Part shown: piece by piece, positions 7,837-15,854 of the stretch
How positions within the stretch are numbered: the stretch's first letter is position 1
How the letters are laid out: each line of letters starts with the position of its first letter
DNA from: an uncultured Bacilli bacterium
Lineage (GTDB): Bacteria > Bacillota_I > Bacilli_A > RF39 > UBA660
DNA length: 22,451 nucleotides
Assembly (NCBI GenBank): GCA_910579455.1
Contig: CAJTUT010000019.1
Span: 1 to 22,451 of the forward strand
Reading direction: 5' to 3'
The notes under the pieces: model-generated
Told to the model about the DNA's origin: nothing
Databases searched by the model: none
Seen by the model: only the letters and a program-made list of their open reading frames with translations
Translations under genes and position numbers: made by a program

Positions 7837-7845
7837 TGATATAAT
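7837..7845 (+). promoter_or_regulatory. Extended -10 promoter (TGATATAAT) of the unknown-SDR-murI operon
   Basis: TGATATAAT lies in the 62-bp gap after ftsW; no good -35 is visible. It would start transcription about 20 nt before the RBS GAAGGT. Confidence 0.7.
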
Positions 7846-7875
7846 AGAAAAAATTGAAATGAAAGAAGGTATATG

Positions 7876-8832
7876 ATGGAGCCAAAGATATGGATTCAGG
7901 CTAGTAAAAAAAGTAATTTGTTAGACTCTTTAATATATTATATGGAAATAGAAAAAATAGATTATGTTATATCTAGTACACAGCAAAAGCCAAATAATGA
8001 TATTACCAATATTATTTATATTAGAGATGATGATAAAAGTAATTTAATAGAAGAAGAGAATATTCCTATTATCTATATAGAAAGACAAAAGAATATACTG
8101 TATGAGAGAAAACAGATGATAAATTATATCATTACAAACTTAGTTGATGATGATACTAATTATACTTCCGTCCAAAAAGAGTATTTATTTAAAAAAGGAA
8201 TCTACTCTATCTTTTTACAAAAAATAGGCGAATTATTGGAAAATATTCATGATTATAATGGAATGATTTATGACTTAACAGAAATTAAATCGATTCCTGA
8301 TAATTGGATCTTTAATTTTGATTCAATAGCAGAAACCTATTCTTGGTTATCTAAAATGAATCAAGCACTTCCTGATAATTTTCCAAGAATGGTAGTTAAT
8401 TTTTATAGTGATAAGGTATACAATGACTCATTAAAAGAGATTAACTATTTAACAGAAAAAATTATGGAAATTAAAAGTAAAAAGAATATTATTGATTTAT
8501 TTATTTGTACTAAAGAAGAACTGAATTTATTAAGGAAAAATTATTTTTTTAAATTATTATTAAAAAATATATCAGATACTTATCGATTATATTTAGTAGA
8601 TAAGAAAAAATTAGAAAACAATGAGGAAAACGTGTTATCCCAATTACTGGATGGAGTAATTATTTACCCAGACTGTATTTATAAAGATACCTATCAAGAT
8701 GAATTGTCTTTGGGATATGTAGATTGTAATCAAAAAACAATAGGAAAGTACCAAGAGTATTTTGAATATGTAAAAGATAAATACGGTTATAAATTAGAGT
8801 CGGAGAGTGATATAGATGAATTTCTTAAATAA
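7876..8832 (+). CDS. Protein of unknown function in operon with SDR and murI
   Basis: I do not recognise this 318-residue protein. It is soluble, with no signal peptide or membrane segment. The first roughly 90 residues show short strand-like runs (IWIQAS, DYVISSTQ, IIYIRD, IPIIYIER) separated by helices, suggesting a Rossmann-like or receiver-like alpha/beta fold. Residues 90-160 look mostly helical. Residues 160-318 contain further strands (MVVNFYS, DLFICT, YRLYLVD, GVIIYPDCIY) and end in a helix-rich segment beginning LGYVDCNQKTIGKYQEYF. No catalytic signature was identified. ATG 7876 is preferred over the adjacent ATG 7873, because GAAGGT would be only 2 nt from the first. Its end overlaps the next gene by 17 bp, so expression is coupled to the SDR. 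A sensor, regulator or sugar-nucleotide role is conceivable but unsupported. Confidence 0.78.
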   Translation: MEPKIWIQASKKSNLLDSLIYYMEIEKIDYVISSTQQKPNNDITNIIYIRDDDKSNLIEEENIPIIYIERQKNILYERKQMINYIITNLVDDDTNYTSVQKEYLFKKGIYSIFLQKIGELLENIHDYNGMIYDLTEIKSIPDNWIFNFDSIAETYSWLSKMNQALPDNFPRMVVNFYSDKVYNDSLKEINYLTEKIMEIKSKKNIIDLFICTKEELNLLRKNYFFKLLLKNISDTYRLYLVDKKKLENNEENVLSQLLDGVIIYPDCIYKDTYQDELSLGYVDCNQKTIGKYQEYFEYVKDKYGYKLESESDIDEFLK

Positions 8833-9559
8833 AGTTGTTTTAGTAACTGGTTCATCTAGAGGAATAGGTAGAAGTATAGCAGTACAATTTGCTAAAGAAG
8901 GAGCAAGTGTAATTGTTAACTATAAAAGTAGTCAGAAAGAAGCAGAAGCAATAACAGAAATTATTTCCAGTTATGGAACGGATTGTATTTGTATAAAATC
9001 GGACATTTCCAAAGAAGACGAAGTGAAAGGTATGATAGAACAAATTATAGAAAAATATGGCAGAATTGATATTTTAGTTAATAACGCTGGTATTGCGATC
9101 GATAAAGAGTTTGAACAACATCAGGTAAAAGATTGGCGTGACACTTTAGATACAAATTTGGTTGGTGCTTTTTTAGTATCAAAATATGCAGGCAAGTACA
9201 TGTTAGAACAGGAGTATGGTAAAATTATCAATATTTCTTCTACTAATGGAATCGATTCTACCTATCCTTATAGTGTGGATTATGATGCATCAAAAGCTGC
9301 CATTATTAATTTAACAAGAAATCTAGCCATTGAGTTTGCTCCCCATATTAATGTTAATGCGGTAGCACCTGGCTGGATAGATACAGAGATGAATAATGAT
9401 TTACCAAAAGAGTATTTAAAAGAAGAAAAGCAAAAAATTCTTTTAAGGAGATTTGCAGAACCTGAAGAAATAGCGGATTTAGTATTATTCTTAGCATCTG
9501 ATAAATCAAGATATATTGATGGGGAAACAATTAGAATTGACGGCGGTTTTAAATTATAA
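8816..9559 (+). CDS. Short-chain dehydrogenase/reductase, FabG-like
   Basis: This 247-residue classical SDR has the NAD(P)-binding TGSSRGIG (11-18), NNAG (89-92), a catalytic Ser in NISS (about 142), the YxxxK pair (Tyr156 and Lys160 in YDASK), the PGWIDTEM cofactor and substrate loop, and a C-terminal RIDGGF. The size and GETIRIDGG ending fit 3-oxoacyl-ACP reductase (FabG) and close relatives. However, it is not surrounded by fatty-acid genes but lies between an unknown gene and murI. A role as a sugar or other carbonyl reductase is therefore equally possible. The start ATG overlaps the upstream gene by 17 bp, with GGAGAGTGAT as ribosome binding site. Confidence 0.88.
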   Translation: MNFLNKVVLVTGSSRGIGRSIAVQFAKEGASVIVNYKSSQKEAEAITEIISSYGTDCICIKSDISKEDEVKGMIEQIIEKYGRIDILVNNAGIAIDKEFEQHQVKDWRDTLDTNLVGAFLVSKYAGKYMLEQEYGKIINISSTNGIDSTYPYSVDYDASKAAIINLTRNLAIEFAPHINVNAVAPGWIDTEMNNDLPKEYLKEEKQKILLRRFAEPEEIADLVLFLASDKSRYIDGETIRIDGGFKL

Positions 9560-9581
9560 ATAAAAGCAGGAAGTGTTTAGT

Positions 9582-10292
9582 ATGAATTGCAAAATCGGTA
9601 TTTTTGATTCTGGAATTGGTGGTTTTAGTATTTTAGGGGAGCTGAAAAGGGTATTACCTAACGAGAACTTCCTATATTATAAAGATTCTAAAAATAATCC
9701 ATACGGAGAAAAGACAGAACAAGAACTATTTCATATTACCTCAGCTATTGTGGAATATCTAAAGATAAGGGGATGTAGGATAATTGTAATAGCCTGTAAT
9801 ACTGCAACTACAAGATGTATAAAAAAATTACGCATGGTCTATCCAGAACTTATTTTTGTAGGAACAGTCCCTGCCATTAAAATAGCTTGTGATGGAGGCT
9901 TTCAAAATACAATTATTATGGCTACTCCTTCTACTATTGAATCGGAAAGAATTTCCGAATTGATAAAGGGTAATAAAAAAGAAAGCCAAAAATTTTATTT
10001 ACTGCCTTGTAAAGGATTAGCACATCTAATTGAACTTCAGAAGCAAGAACAAATAGAAAGCCTACTGCTTAAACTATTTAGTCCTTACCAAAACAAAAAA
10101 ATTGATTCTATTATTTTAGGATGTACACACTATTCATTGATAAAAAAGGAAATTTCTAAGATATTTTGCCATGCAACTTTAATAGATGGTACAAAGGGTG
10201 TGGCACAAGAAGTAAAACATCAAATGAAGTTAAATAATTTAGAAATGGCAAGAAATAAACAAGAAATTAAAGTGGTTACATCTAAAATATAA
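9582..10292 (+). CDS. murI: Glutamate racemase (MurI)
   Basis: A cytoplasmic, cofactor-independent enzyme that makes D-glutamate for the second position of the peptidoglycan stem peptide. It shows FDSGIGG with Asp9 and Ser10, NNPYGEK (38-44), the first catalytic Cys72 in ACNTAT (71-76) and the second, Cys181, in GCTHY (180-184). At 236 residues it is shorter than the usual 255-275, with the shortfall mainly at the C-terminus, but all catalytic elements are present. I start it at ATG 9582, which has AGGAAG at proper spacing; the in-frame GTG at 9573 would overlap that site. It is the third gene of the operon, and a hairpin terminator follows. Confidence 0.93.
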   Translation: MNCKIGIFDSGIGGFSILGELKRVLPNENFLYYKDSKNNPYGEKTEQELFHITSAIVEYLKIRGCRIIVIACNTATTRCIKKLRMVYPELIFVGTVPAIKIACDGGFQNTIIMATPSTIESERISELIKGNKKESQKFYLLPCKGLAHLIELQKQEQIESLLLKLFSPYQNKKIDSIILGCTHYSLIKKEISKIFCHATLIDGTKGVAQEVKHQMKLNNLEMARNKQEIKVVTSKI

Positions 10293-10297
10293 GATAT

Positions 10298-10323
10298 GAA
10301 AAAGAGATAAATTCTCATTTTTT
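10298..10323 (+). terminator. Rho-independent terminator after murI
   Basis: A stem of GAGA/TCTC extended by A/T pairs around one mismatch (10298-10307 with 10313-10322), then a run of six T (10318-10323). The -35 of the next promoter overlaps the T run end. Confidence 0.6.
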
Positions 10324-10324
10324 G

Positions 10325-10354
10325 TTGACAAATATCATCCAATTATGATATAAT
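10325..10354 (+). promoter_or_regulatory. Consensus promoter of the SLT-domain gene
   Basis: TTGACA (10325-10330) and TATAAT (10349-10354), 18 bp apart, with an extended TG (TGATATAAT, 10346-10354). The RBS AAAGGGGGAT follows. Both boxes are perfect, predicting high expression. Confidence 0.88.
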
Positions 10355-10379
10355 TTAGCACTGTAAAAGGGGGATTCTT

Positions 10380-11750
10380 ATGAAAAAGGAAATTCAAAAT
10401 TATGAGGATTCTATTGTTAAATTTTTAAAGTTCTATAAAGCAAAATATGGTTTTGATAAAACAATGGAATTAATGGATGATATCATTCAAAAAAAAGCAA
10501 TTAATTGTTTACCTAAAGATTTGAGAAAAGCGGGTGCAGAACGACTAAGTGAAGAATTATCAAGAATTATTTTGAGGCAACTTAAAAGTGAGGACCCAGA
10601 TAAATATGATGTAACTTCATTACTTCCTAGTATATTGAAAAACCATATGACAGTTTCTAATAAGAAAGTTATTCCACATAATAATGTTAAATTTGTTAAA
10701 AAAACTTTTATAAAGGCAGCTATACTTGCGTGTACCACTATGATTGTGGGGATATCGAAACCATCAACTGCTAATATAGGAGATATTGCCCAAAACAAGT
10801 TAGTTTCACAAGATTTGATGATATCTCCCAAAAAACTTCAATTTGTGTTTTCTAATATATTAGGTAGTACCTATAAGTTAAATAAGAAAAACTATAAAAT
10901 AGCAGACCACAAAGTGGTAACACCTTCTGCTGTTTCTGTTCCAACACCAACGCAACTACCTGACCCAACTCAGGAACCTACTAAGGTTCCTAATATAGAT
11001 GCTGCATCTAAAAGGAATGTTAAATTAGATACTAATAGTCGTAAAAAAGTAGTGGAATTAGATGAAAACGAGTCCGAATTAGATGCGATGTTAGAAATGA
11101 ATGAAAACAAAGACATAGAGGAAGATAAAAAGAATGAAGTTTTAAATGATTTCCGTAAATGTAAAACGATTGATTCTATCTTAAAACGACAAGAGGAGTT
11201 AGAAAGTTTGGGGTTAACTAATAGTGATAAATTATATAAGGATTGTAAGTTATCAGCTCCTCTACAGAGATTTATTTATGAACAGTCATTAGCGTGGAAG
11301 CTAACACCTCCAGACTTTAGCTTTGCCATTATTGATACAGAAACTAGGGGAGGGTTTGGATCAAGTGGTTCCAGAACCTATAACAAAAGTTCTAATACCA
11401 GTGACTTAGGCCTTACTCAACAAAACGATTATTATCGTGTAAGACCATTTGCACAGGCTTATGGTATTAGTTATAAGAAAGCTAAAAATTTAGTACAACA
11501 TAATGATTATGTAAACGTAGTATGTGCTTTTTTAGAATATCAGGAAATTGCCTCTCATTTTGATGAATTTAATGCAGAAGAATATGCTGGTTGCTATAAT
11601 GGCTGGCTTAAGTGGAGAAGTATTTCAAGTTCAAGAAATTATGTTAGAATCTTCCAAAATGCTTATCAAAATAAATATACAAAATATCATAAAATTCAAT
11701 CAGTTAATACTATAAAAAAAGGAGAAAATAAAGTATATATTAAAAAATAA
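10380..11750 (+). CDS. Membrane-anchored SLT/lysozyme-like domain protein (putative muralytic enzyme)
   Basis: This 456-residue protein has an unusual layout. The N-terminus (1-105) is a charged, helical, apparently cytoplasmic domain. A basic-flanked hydrophobic segment (about 110-126) follows, probably a type II membrane anchor. Next come a Thr/Pro-rich linker (181-204) and a highly charged helical spacer (about 215-280). The C-terminal domain (about 285-435) resembles lysozyme-like SLT folds: AIIDTETRGGF with candidate catalytic Glu321, SDLGLTQQN (341-349) corresponding to the GLMQI motif, and YAGCYNGW (402-409) corresponding to AYNAG. This suggests cleavage of the glycan strand outside the membrane. 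The usual ES motif is ET here, so activity is inferred. It is a single-gene unit with a strong promoter and a strong terminator, just after murI. The N-terminal domain was not recognised. Confidence 0.75.
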   Translation: MKKEIQNYEDSIVKFLKFYKAKYGFDKTMELMDDIIQKKAINCLPKDLRKAGAERLSEELSRIILRQLKSEDPDKYDVTSLLPSILKNHMTVSNKKVIPHNNVKFVKKTFIKAAILACTTMIVGISKPSTANIGDIAQNKLVSQDLMISPKKLQFVFSNILGSTYKLNKKNYKIADHKVVTPSAVSVPTPTQLPDPTQEPTKVPNIDAASKRNVKLDTNSRKKVVELDENESELDAMLEMNENKDIEEDKKNEVLNDFRKCKTIDSILKRQEELESLGLTNSDKLYKDCKLSAPLQRFIYEQSLAWKLTPPDFSFAIIDTETRGGFGSSGSRTYNKSSNTSDLGLTQQNDYYRVRPFAQAYGISYKKAKNLVQHNDYVNVVCAFLEYQEIASHFDEFNAEEYAGCYNGWLKWRSISSSRNYVRIFQNAYQNKYTKYHKIQSVNTIKKGENKVYIKK

Positions 11751-11771
11751 TTAAATCTGTCAAATAGACAT

Positions 11772-11797
11772 AACTCTCAAAAAAATTGAGAGTTTTT
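11772..11797 (+). terminator. Rho-independent terminator after the SLT-domain gene
   Basis: A perfect 9-bp stem (11772-11780 with 11786-11794), a 5-nt A loop and a T run to 11797. Confidence 0.88.
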
Positions 11798-11806
11798 ATA
11801 TGTAAC

Positions 11807-11836
11807 TTGAAGATAAGAGATATTGCATGATATAAT
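11807..11836 (+). promoter_or_regulatory. Promoter of the flavoprotein operon
   Basis: TTGAAG (11807-11812) and an extended TGATATAAT (11828-11836), with an 18-bp spacer. The 5' leader is very short: the RBS GAGGTGAAAGG starts at about 11844. Confidence 0.78.
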
Positions 11837-11853
11837 TTGAACGAGGTGAAAGG

Positions 11854-13086
11854 ATGAAACGTATCGTAATTGTCGGTGGAGGGGCCTCTGGTTTAGTAGC
11901 GGCTATTTATGCTAAAACCAAAGATAATGAGGTCATTATATTAGAAAGAAATGAAAGCTGTGCAAAAAAAATTTTAGTAACAGGGAATGGAAAGTGCAAT
12001 TATTATAATGAAAATCAAGATTTAAAATATTATAATTCTAATAATAAGGAAATTTTAAGCGAAATATTAAATCAGAATAGCCAAACAGAAATTCTTGCAT
12101 TTTTTAATCGATTAGGAATTATCCCTAAAATAAAAAACGGATACTATTATCCAAATTCTAACCAAGCATCTAGTATTAAAAATGCACTTCTTATAAAAGC
12201 TATGCTTTTAGGAATTAAAATAAAGTGTAATGTCTTAGTACAAGAGGTAATGAAAGTGAAAAAAAAGTTTGTAATTGATACAAATAATGGAAAAATAGAG
12301 GCGGATAAGGTAGTGATTTCTACAGGATCAAAAGCAGCTCCTAGAACGGGATCCGATGGAATAGGGTATGAAATTGCTGAAAGTTTTGGGCATTCTATTA
12401 TAGATGTAGTACCAGCCTTAGTTCAGTTACGAGCAGAAGAGGATTATTTGCCTATTTGGGATGGAGTTAGAAGTGATGTCAAACTATCCTTATTAGAAGA
12501 TAATGTCTTAGTACAAGAAGAGGAGGGAGAAATTCAATTAACTGATTATGGAATTAGTGGAATATGTACCTTTAATATTAGTAGTTTAGCATGTCGTGGT
12601 TTAAATGATAATAAATCAGAAGTGGTGAGAATCGATTTTTTACCATCGATTCAAATGGAAAACTATAAAGAATTTATTGCCTATTTTGATGAAAGAATAA
12701 AACTTTTAGTGAATCAAAATATGACTCAGATTTTAGAAGGAATGTTAAATCAAAAGCTAGTGACAGTCATTCTAAAAAGGTCTCATATTGATCCAAATAC
12801 AACATGGGATAGATTAGAAACATCACAAAAAAAATCTTTATACCAGAATGTAAAACTATTTGAACTTCCTATTACTGGTTTTAATTCTTTTGAACGTGCT
12901 CAGGTATGTAGTGGAGGAATTCCCCTTACAGAGATTAATCCATTAACCATGGAGTCCAAAGAAGAAAGAGGATTGTATCTGACGGGAGAATTATTAGATG
13001 TAGATGGTTTTTGTGGGGGATATAATTTAACGTTTGCTTGGATTAGTGGAATGCTAGCTGGAAAAGGAGTATCATTTAGTGATTAG
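11854..13086 (+). CDS. FAD-dependent oxidoreductase of the HI0933/BaiN family
   Basis: This 410-residue flavoprotein has an N-terminal FAD-binding Rossmann motif (IVIVGGGASGL, 4-14) followed by VTGNGKCNYYNEN, the signature of the HI0933-like family. A second nucleotide-fold element, VVISTGSKAAPRTGSDGIG, lies in the middle. The C-terminal block contains VCSGGIPL and YLTGELLDVDGFCGGYN, which close the FAD site. Members are annotated variously as NAD(P)/FAD-dependent oxidoreductases, BaiN-type reductases or aminoacetone oxidases. The physiological substrate is generally unclear, so none is assigned. The ATG follows GAGGTGAAAGG. It is the first of two genes and overlaps the second flavoprotein by 8 bp, implying co-expression. 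Confidence 0.92.
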   Translation: MKRIVIVGGGASGLVAAIYAKTKDNEVIILERNESCAKKILVTGNGKCNYYNENQDLKYYNSNNKEILSEILNQNSQTEILAFFNRLGIIPKIKNGYYYPNSNQASSIKNALLIKAMLLGIKIKCNVLVQEVMKVKKKFVIDTNNGKIEADKVVISTGSKAAPRTGSDGIGYEIAESFGHSIIDVVPALVQLRAEEDYLPIWDGVRSDVKLSLLEDNVLVQEEEGEIQLTDYGISGICTFNISSLACRGLNDNKSEVVRIDFLPSIQMENYKEFIAYFDERIKLLVNQNMTQILEGMLNQKLVTVILKRSHIDPNTTWDRLETSQKKSLYQNVKLFELPITGFNSFERAQVCSGGIPLTEINPLTMESKEERGLYLTGELLDVDGFCGGYNLTFAWISGMLAGKGVSFSD

Positions 13087-14659
13087 AATCAGACAAGTTA
13101 AAGTTTTGGTAAACAGAAATAGTGAAGAAGAATTAAAGAAAAAAACAGCCTCTAAGTTAAAAATTCGTCCTGGTAGAATTGAGAAAATTTCGATCAATAA
13201 GAGATCGATAGATGCCAGGGATAAAAATAATGTTTTATATGTTTATGAAGTAGATATTTCTATAAAGAATGAAAACCAAGTTTTAAAAAAACGATTTTCT
13301 AAAGATATCTTTAAATCTCCTAGAGAAGCTTATCAATTACCAAAGTGTGGAACAGAAAAATTAAAAACACGTCCTATTATAGTGGGAAGCGGACCAGCTG
13401 GGTTATTTTGTACTTATTTATTAGCAGAAGAAGGATATTTCCCACTTTTAATAGAACGTGGTGAAAAAATAGAAGATAGAGTGAAAACAGTCAACACTTT
13501 TTTTGAACAAGGAATTCTAAATCAAGAATCGAATGTTCAATTTGGAGAAGGAGGGGCTGGAACATTCTCAGATGGAAAGCTCAATACTTTAGTCAAAGAT
13601 TCTTTTTTTAGAAAAAAGAAGGTATTAGAAATCTTTGTAGAACATGGAGCACCCAAGGAAATTTTATATGATAATCATCCTCATATTGGAACCGATATTT
13701 TAAGAAAGGTTATCGTAAATATCAGAAATAAGATTATAAAAATGGGAGGAGAGATTAGATATCAAAACTGTCTTACGAATTTAGTAATAGAGAATAATCG
13801 AATAAAAGAAATTGAAATAAATCATAAATATAAACTACCGTGTGAAATTTTAGTCTTAGCTATAGGTCATAGTGCCAGAGATACTTTTCAGATGCTTCAT
13901 CAGAAAGGACTAAACATGACCTCTAAACCGTTTGCTGTAGGAATCAGAATTCAACATCCTCAAAAAATGATTGATACAGTTCAGTATGGGAGCAGTTCCT
14001 GTTTAGAAAAAGCGAGTTATAAATTGGTCTGTCAATCATCCCATAATAGAGGAGTTTATACCTTTTGCATGTGCCCAGGAGGTTATGTAGTAAATGCCTC
14101 ATCCGAAGAAAATCGATTAGTAGTAAATGGAATGAGTAATTATAAAAGAGATAGTATAAATGCTAATAGTGCTATTGTAGTCACAGTATCAGAACGTGAC
14201 TTTGGACCTCACCCCCTAGATGGAATAAGTTATCAACAAAAATTGGAAGAAAAGGCTTATAAACTAGGGAACGGAATGATACCGATTCAGTTATATCAAG
14301 ATTATAAAAAGAACCAGATCACGAGAGGATTAGGGAGTATTAAACCTGTTTTTAAAGGGAGATATTCCTATGCAAATTTAAACGAATTATTTCCAAAGGA
14401 AATTAGTGATTCAATCAAAGAGGCAATCGAATCATTTGCTTGTAAGATTGATAATTTTAATCGAGGTGATGCAATTTTAGCAGCAGTTGAGAGTAGAACA
14501 TCTTCGCCTATTAGAATAGTACGTGATAAAAACTTAAATACCAATGTAAAAGGAATTTATCCATGCGGAGAGGGCTCTGGTTATGCGGGAGGAATTACAA
14601 CCTCTGCTATGGATGGTATTAAGGTAGTAGAGCAAATTGTAAAGATATATACGAATTAA
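13079..14659 (+). CDS. FAD-dependent dehydrogenase-like protein (NAD(FAD)-utilizing dehydrogenase family)
   Basis: This 526-residue protein has a non-catalytic N-terminal domain (about 1-90, basic, alpha/beta) before the FAD-binding GSGPAG motif (103-108). It also has QFGEGGAGTFSDGKLNT, typical of this family, and a C-terminal FAD-closing segment, PCGEGSGYAGGITTSAMDG. The layout matches the widespread uncharacterised family often labelled FAD-dependent protein or uncharacterized FAD-dependent dehydrogenase. It is different from the preceding HI0933 family, so the pair is not a simple duplication. The start codon is GTG at 13079, with AAAGGAG 8-10 nt upstream inside the previous gene. No clear terminator follows immediately. 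The long hairpin at 14863-14902 may serve both this operon and the convergent gene. Confidence 0.9.
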   Translation: MIRIRQVKVLVNRNSEEELKKKTASKLKIRPGRIEKISINKRSIDARDKNNVLYVYEVDISIKNENQVLKKRFSKDIFKSPREAYQLPKCGTEKLKTRPIIVGSGPAGLFCTYLLAEEGYFPLLIERGEKIEDRVKTVNTFFEQGILNQESNVQFGEGGAGTFSDGKLNTLVKDSFFRKKKVLEIFVEHGAPKEILYDNHPHIGTDILRKVIVNIRNKIIKMGGEIRYQNCLTNLVIENNRIKEIEINHKYKLPCEILVLAIGHSARDTFQMLHQKGLNMTSKPFAVGIRIQHPQKMIDTVQYGSSSCLEKASYKLVCQSSHNRGVYTFCMCPGGYVVNASSEENRLVVNGMSNYKRDSINANSAIVVTVSERDFGPHPLDGISYQQKLEEKAYKLGNGMIPIQLYQDYKKNQITRGLGSIKPVFKGRYSYANLNELFPKEISDSIKEAIESFACKIDNFNRGDAILAAVESRTSSPIRIVRDKNLNTNVKGIYPCGEGSGYAGGITTSAMDGIKVVEQIVKIYTN

Positions 14660-14862
14660 TCGTATTATGATAAATTATATTGATGGACCATAGATATTTA
14701 AATATTTCTATAAGAGTCAAACCTCATTACAGACCTAAAAAATTTTAATTGATTAAATTAGAGTATATGATGTAATAAAAGAGGCATCAAATAAAATGTT
14801 AGATGGTATTAAATGTATTAGAACTCGAGATCTAAAAAAGTTCAATAAATATAGGCATAACT
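14660..14862 (+). other. Gene-poor stretch with possible decayed coding remnants
   Basis: About 200 bp hold no convincing gene, unusual for a window where most gaps are under 110 bp. Two tiny frames are visible. One, at 14683-14748, encodes 21 residues starting at ATG and ends PHYRPKKF. The other, at 14757-14864, is a 35-codon open stretch containing EASNKMLDGIKCIRTRDLKKF. They are in different frames and lack good ribosome binding sites. Their basic, aromatic composition could be the debris of a former gene, perhaps a transposase C-terminus, but I cannot identify it. No tRNA, riboswitch or terminal inverted repeat was seen. Confidence 0.35.
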
Positions 14863-14902
14863 AAAAATATAACAAATAGCTGGATTTATTTGTTATATTT
14901 TT
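14863..14902. terminator. Long bidirectional terminator between flavoprotein operon and phospholipase gene
   Basis: A perfect 16-bp inverted repeat (14863-14878 with 14887-14902) with an 8-nt loop, and A/T tracts on both sides giving a U run in either direction. It overlaps the stop codon of the minus-strand gene. Confidence 0.85.
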
Positions 14903-15782
14903 TATGATTAGTATAAATAAATTTTTTTCCAAAAGAACAGTCAATTCCCGTATCATAAGATGTGTTAGGAAATGCTTTTTTTACCTTTTGTAGTGTGGCA
15001 TTTCCATATAAAAAGTGATGTACTTCCTCAGTTAATTCTAATGATTTAACAATGGATTTAGAATATAAATCGTCAAAGTTTTCCGTACTCTTTTCTCCAG
15101 AAAAGGGACTCCGCCATTCCTGATGAGTTGAGTTGAGAAGAAAGTCTTTAGAAATATGATTTTTTTCAAAGTAGGTTTTATAATTTAATACTTTAGTAAT
15201 CAGTCTTTGATTCCCTAGTTTGATATTAGCTATCTTGTCTAAAAGTCTTAAAGCCCACAAAGTTTGTTTATAGATATGAGAAATGTTTCCGTGCTGATAG
15301 GTAATTTGATATATTTCATCTATCATTTGAGTGGTCATTTTGTCCAAAATATTTCCCTCCAACAAGATTTGATTGATAGAGTCTTTTTTTGAAGAGGATT
15401 GAAATAGGTAATCATCAATAAAGTATTCAATAGTAGTATGAAGGGGAAAAAAGGTGACCTTATGGGTAGCATTTTCTCTTGAATAAATAAATGGATGAAG
15501 GGTAGAATCTAATGAAAAATGGGCAATATGACCATAGAGATAGGCCATTGCTTTTGGATTTTCATATAGTCTATGTTTTTTAATATAAGCAGTTAAATTT
15601 AAAAAGAAATCCTGAACCCTTTCTGTATGAGTTTTATCAAATAATCTACTATCTGAAAAAGTGAAATCTTGCCCAATAGAAGCAATGCCAATATCTTGAT
15701 ATGAAATATCTAATTTTATATGCTGAGGCAATTGAATAAAAAAGTCCTCTGCCATAATAATATGACTTGTATAATTTGGCAT
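14886..15782 (-). CDS. Zinc-dependent phospholipase C-like protein
   Basis: This 298-residue protein matches the zinc-dependent phospholipase C/nuclease-type fold (PF00882-like). It begins PNYTSHIIMAED with an early His, has GQDF (37-40), then a helix with GHIAHFSLDSTLHP, giving His85, His88, Asp92 and His96. HTTIEYFIDDY (115-125) follows, adding His, Glu and Asp. These are the expected metal ligands. No signal peptide is visible, so unlike the secreted toxins of this fold it is probably cytoplasmic, as in many Firmicutes homologues of unknown substrate. I start at ATG 15782, behind GGGTGAT, because family members begin MPNY; a GTG three codons upstream overlaps that site. It is transcribed alone on the minus strand. 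Confidence 0.85.
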   Translation of the reverse strand: MPNYTSHIIMAEDFFIQLPQHIKLDISYQDIGIASIGQDFTFSDSRLFDKTHTERVQDFFLNLTAYIKKHRLYENPKAMAYLYGHIAHFSLDSTLHPFIYSRENATHKVTFFPLHTTIEYFIDDYLFQSSSKKDSINQILLEGNILDKMTTQMIDEIYQITYQHGNISHIYKQTLWALRLLDKIANIKLGNQRLITKVLNYKTYFEKNHISKDFLLNSTHQEWRSPFSGEKSTENFDDLYSKSIVKSLELTEEVHHFLYGNATLQKVKKAFPNTSYDTGIDCSFGKKFIYTNHKKYNK

Positions 15783-15799
15783 ATCTATCACCCGAATTT

Positions 15800-15808
15800 A
15801 TTTTATCA
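15800..15808 (-). promoter_or_regulatory. Extended -10 promoter (TGATAAAAT) of the phospholipase-like gene
   Basis: On the minus strand TGATAAAAT lies about 20 bp before the start codon; no good -35 is visible. Its divergent partner for the next plus-strand gene lies about 50 bp away. Confidence 0.5.
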
Positions 15809-15854
15809 CAAAAATGATATTATTTGATTTTTAATAGTTTTTTTTTAGTGTTTA

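Noticed and set aside
10487..10831. 114-codon antisense frame in the SLT gene
   Set aside because: There is no RBS or promoter, and it overlaps a well-supported gene.
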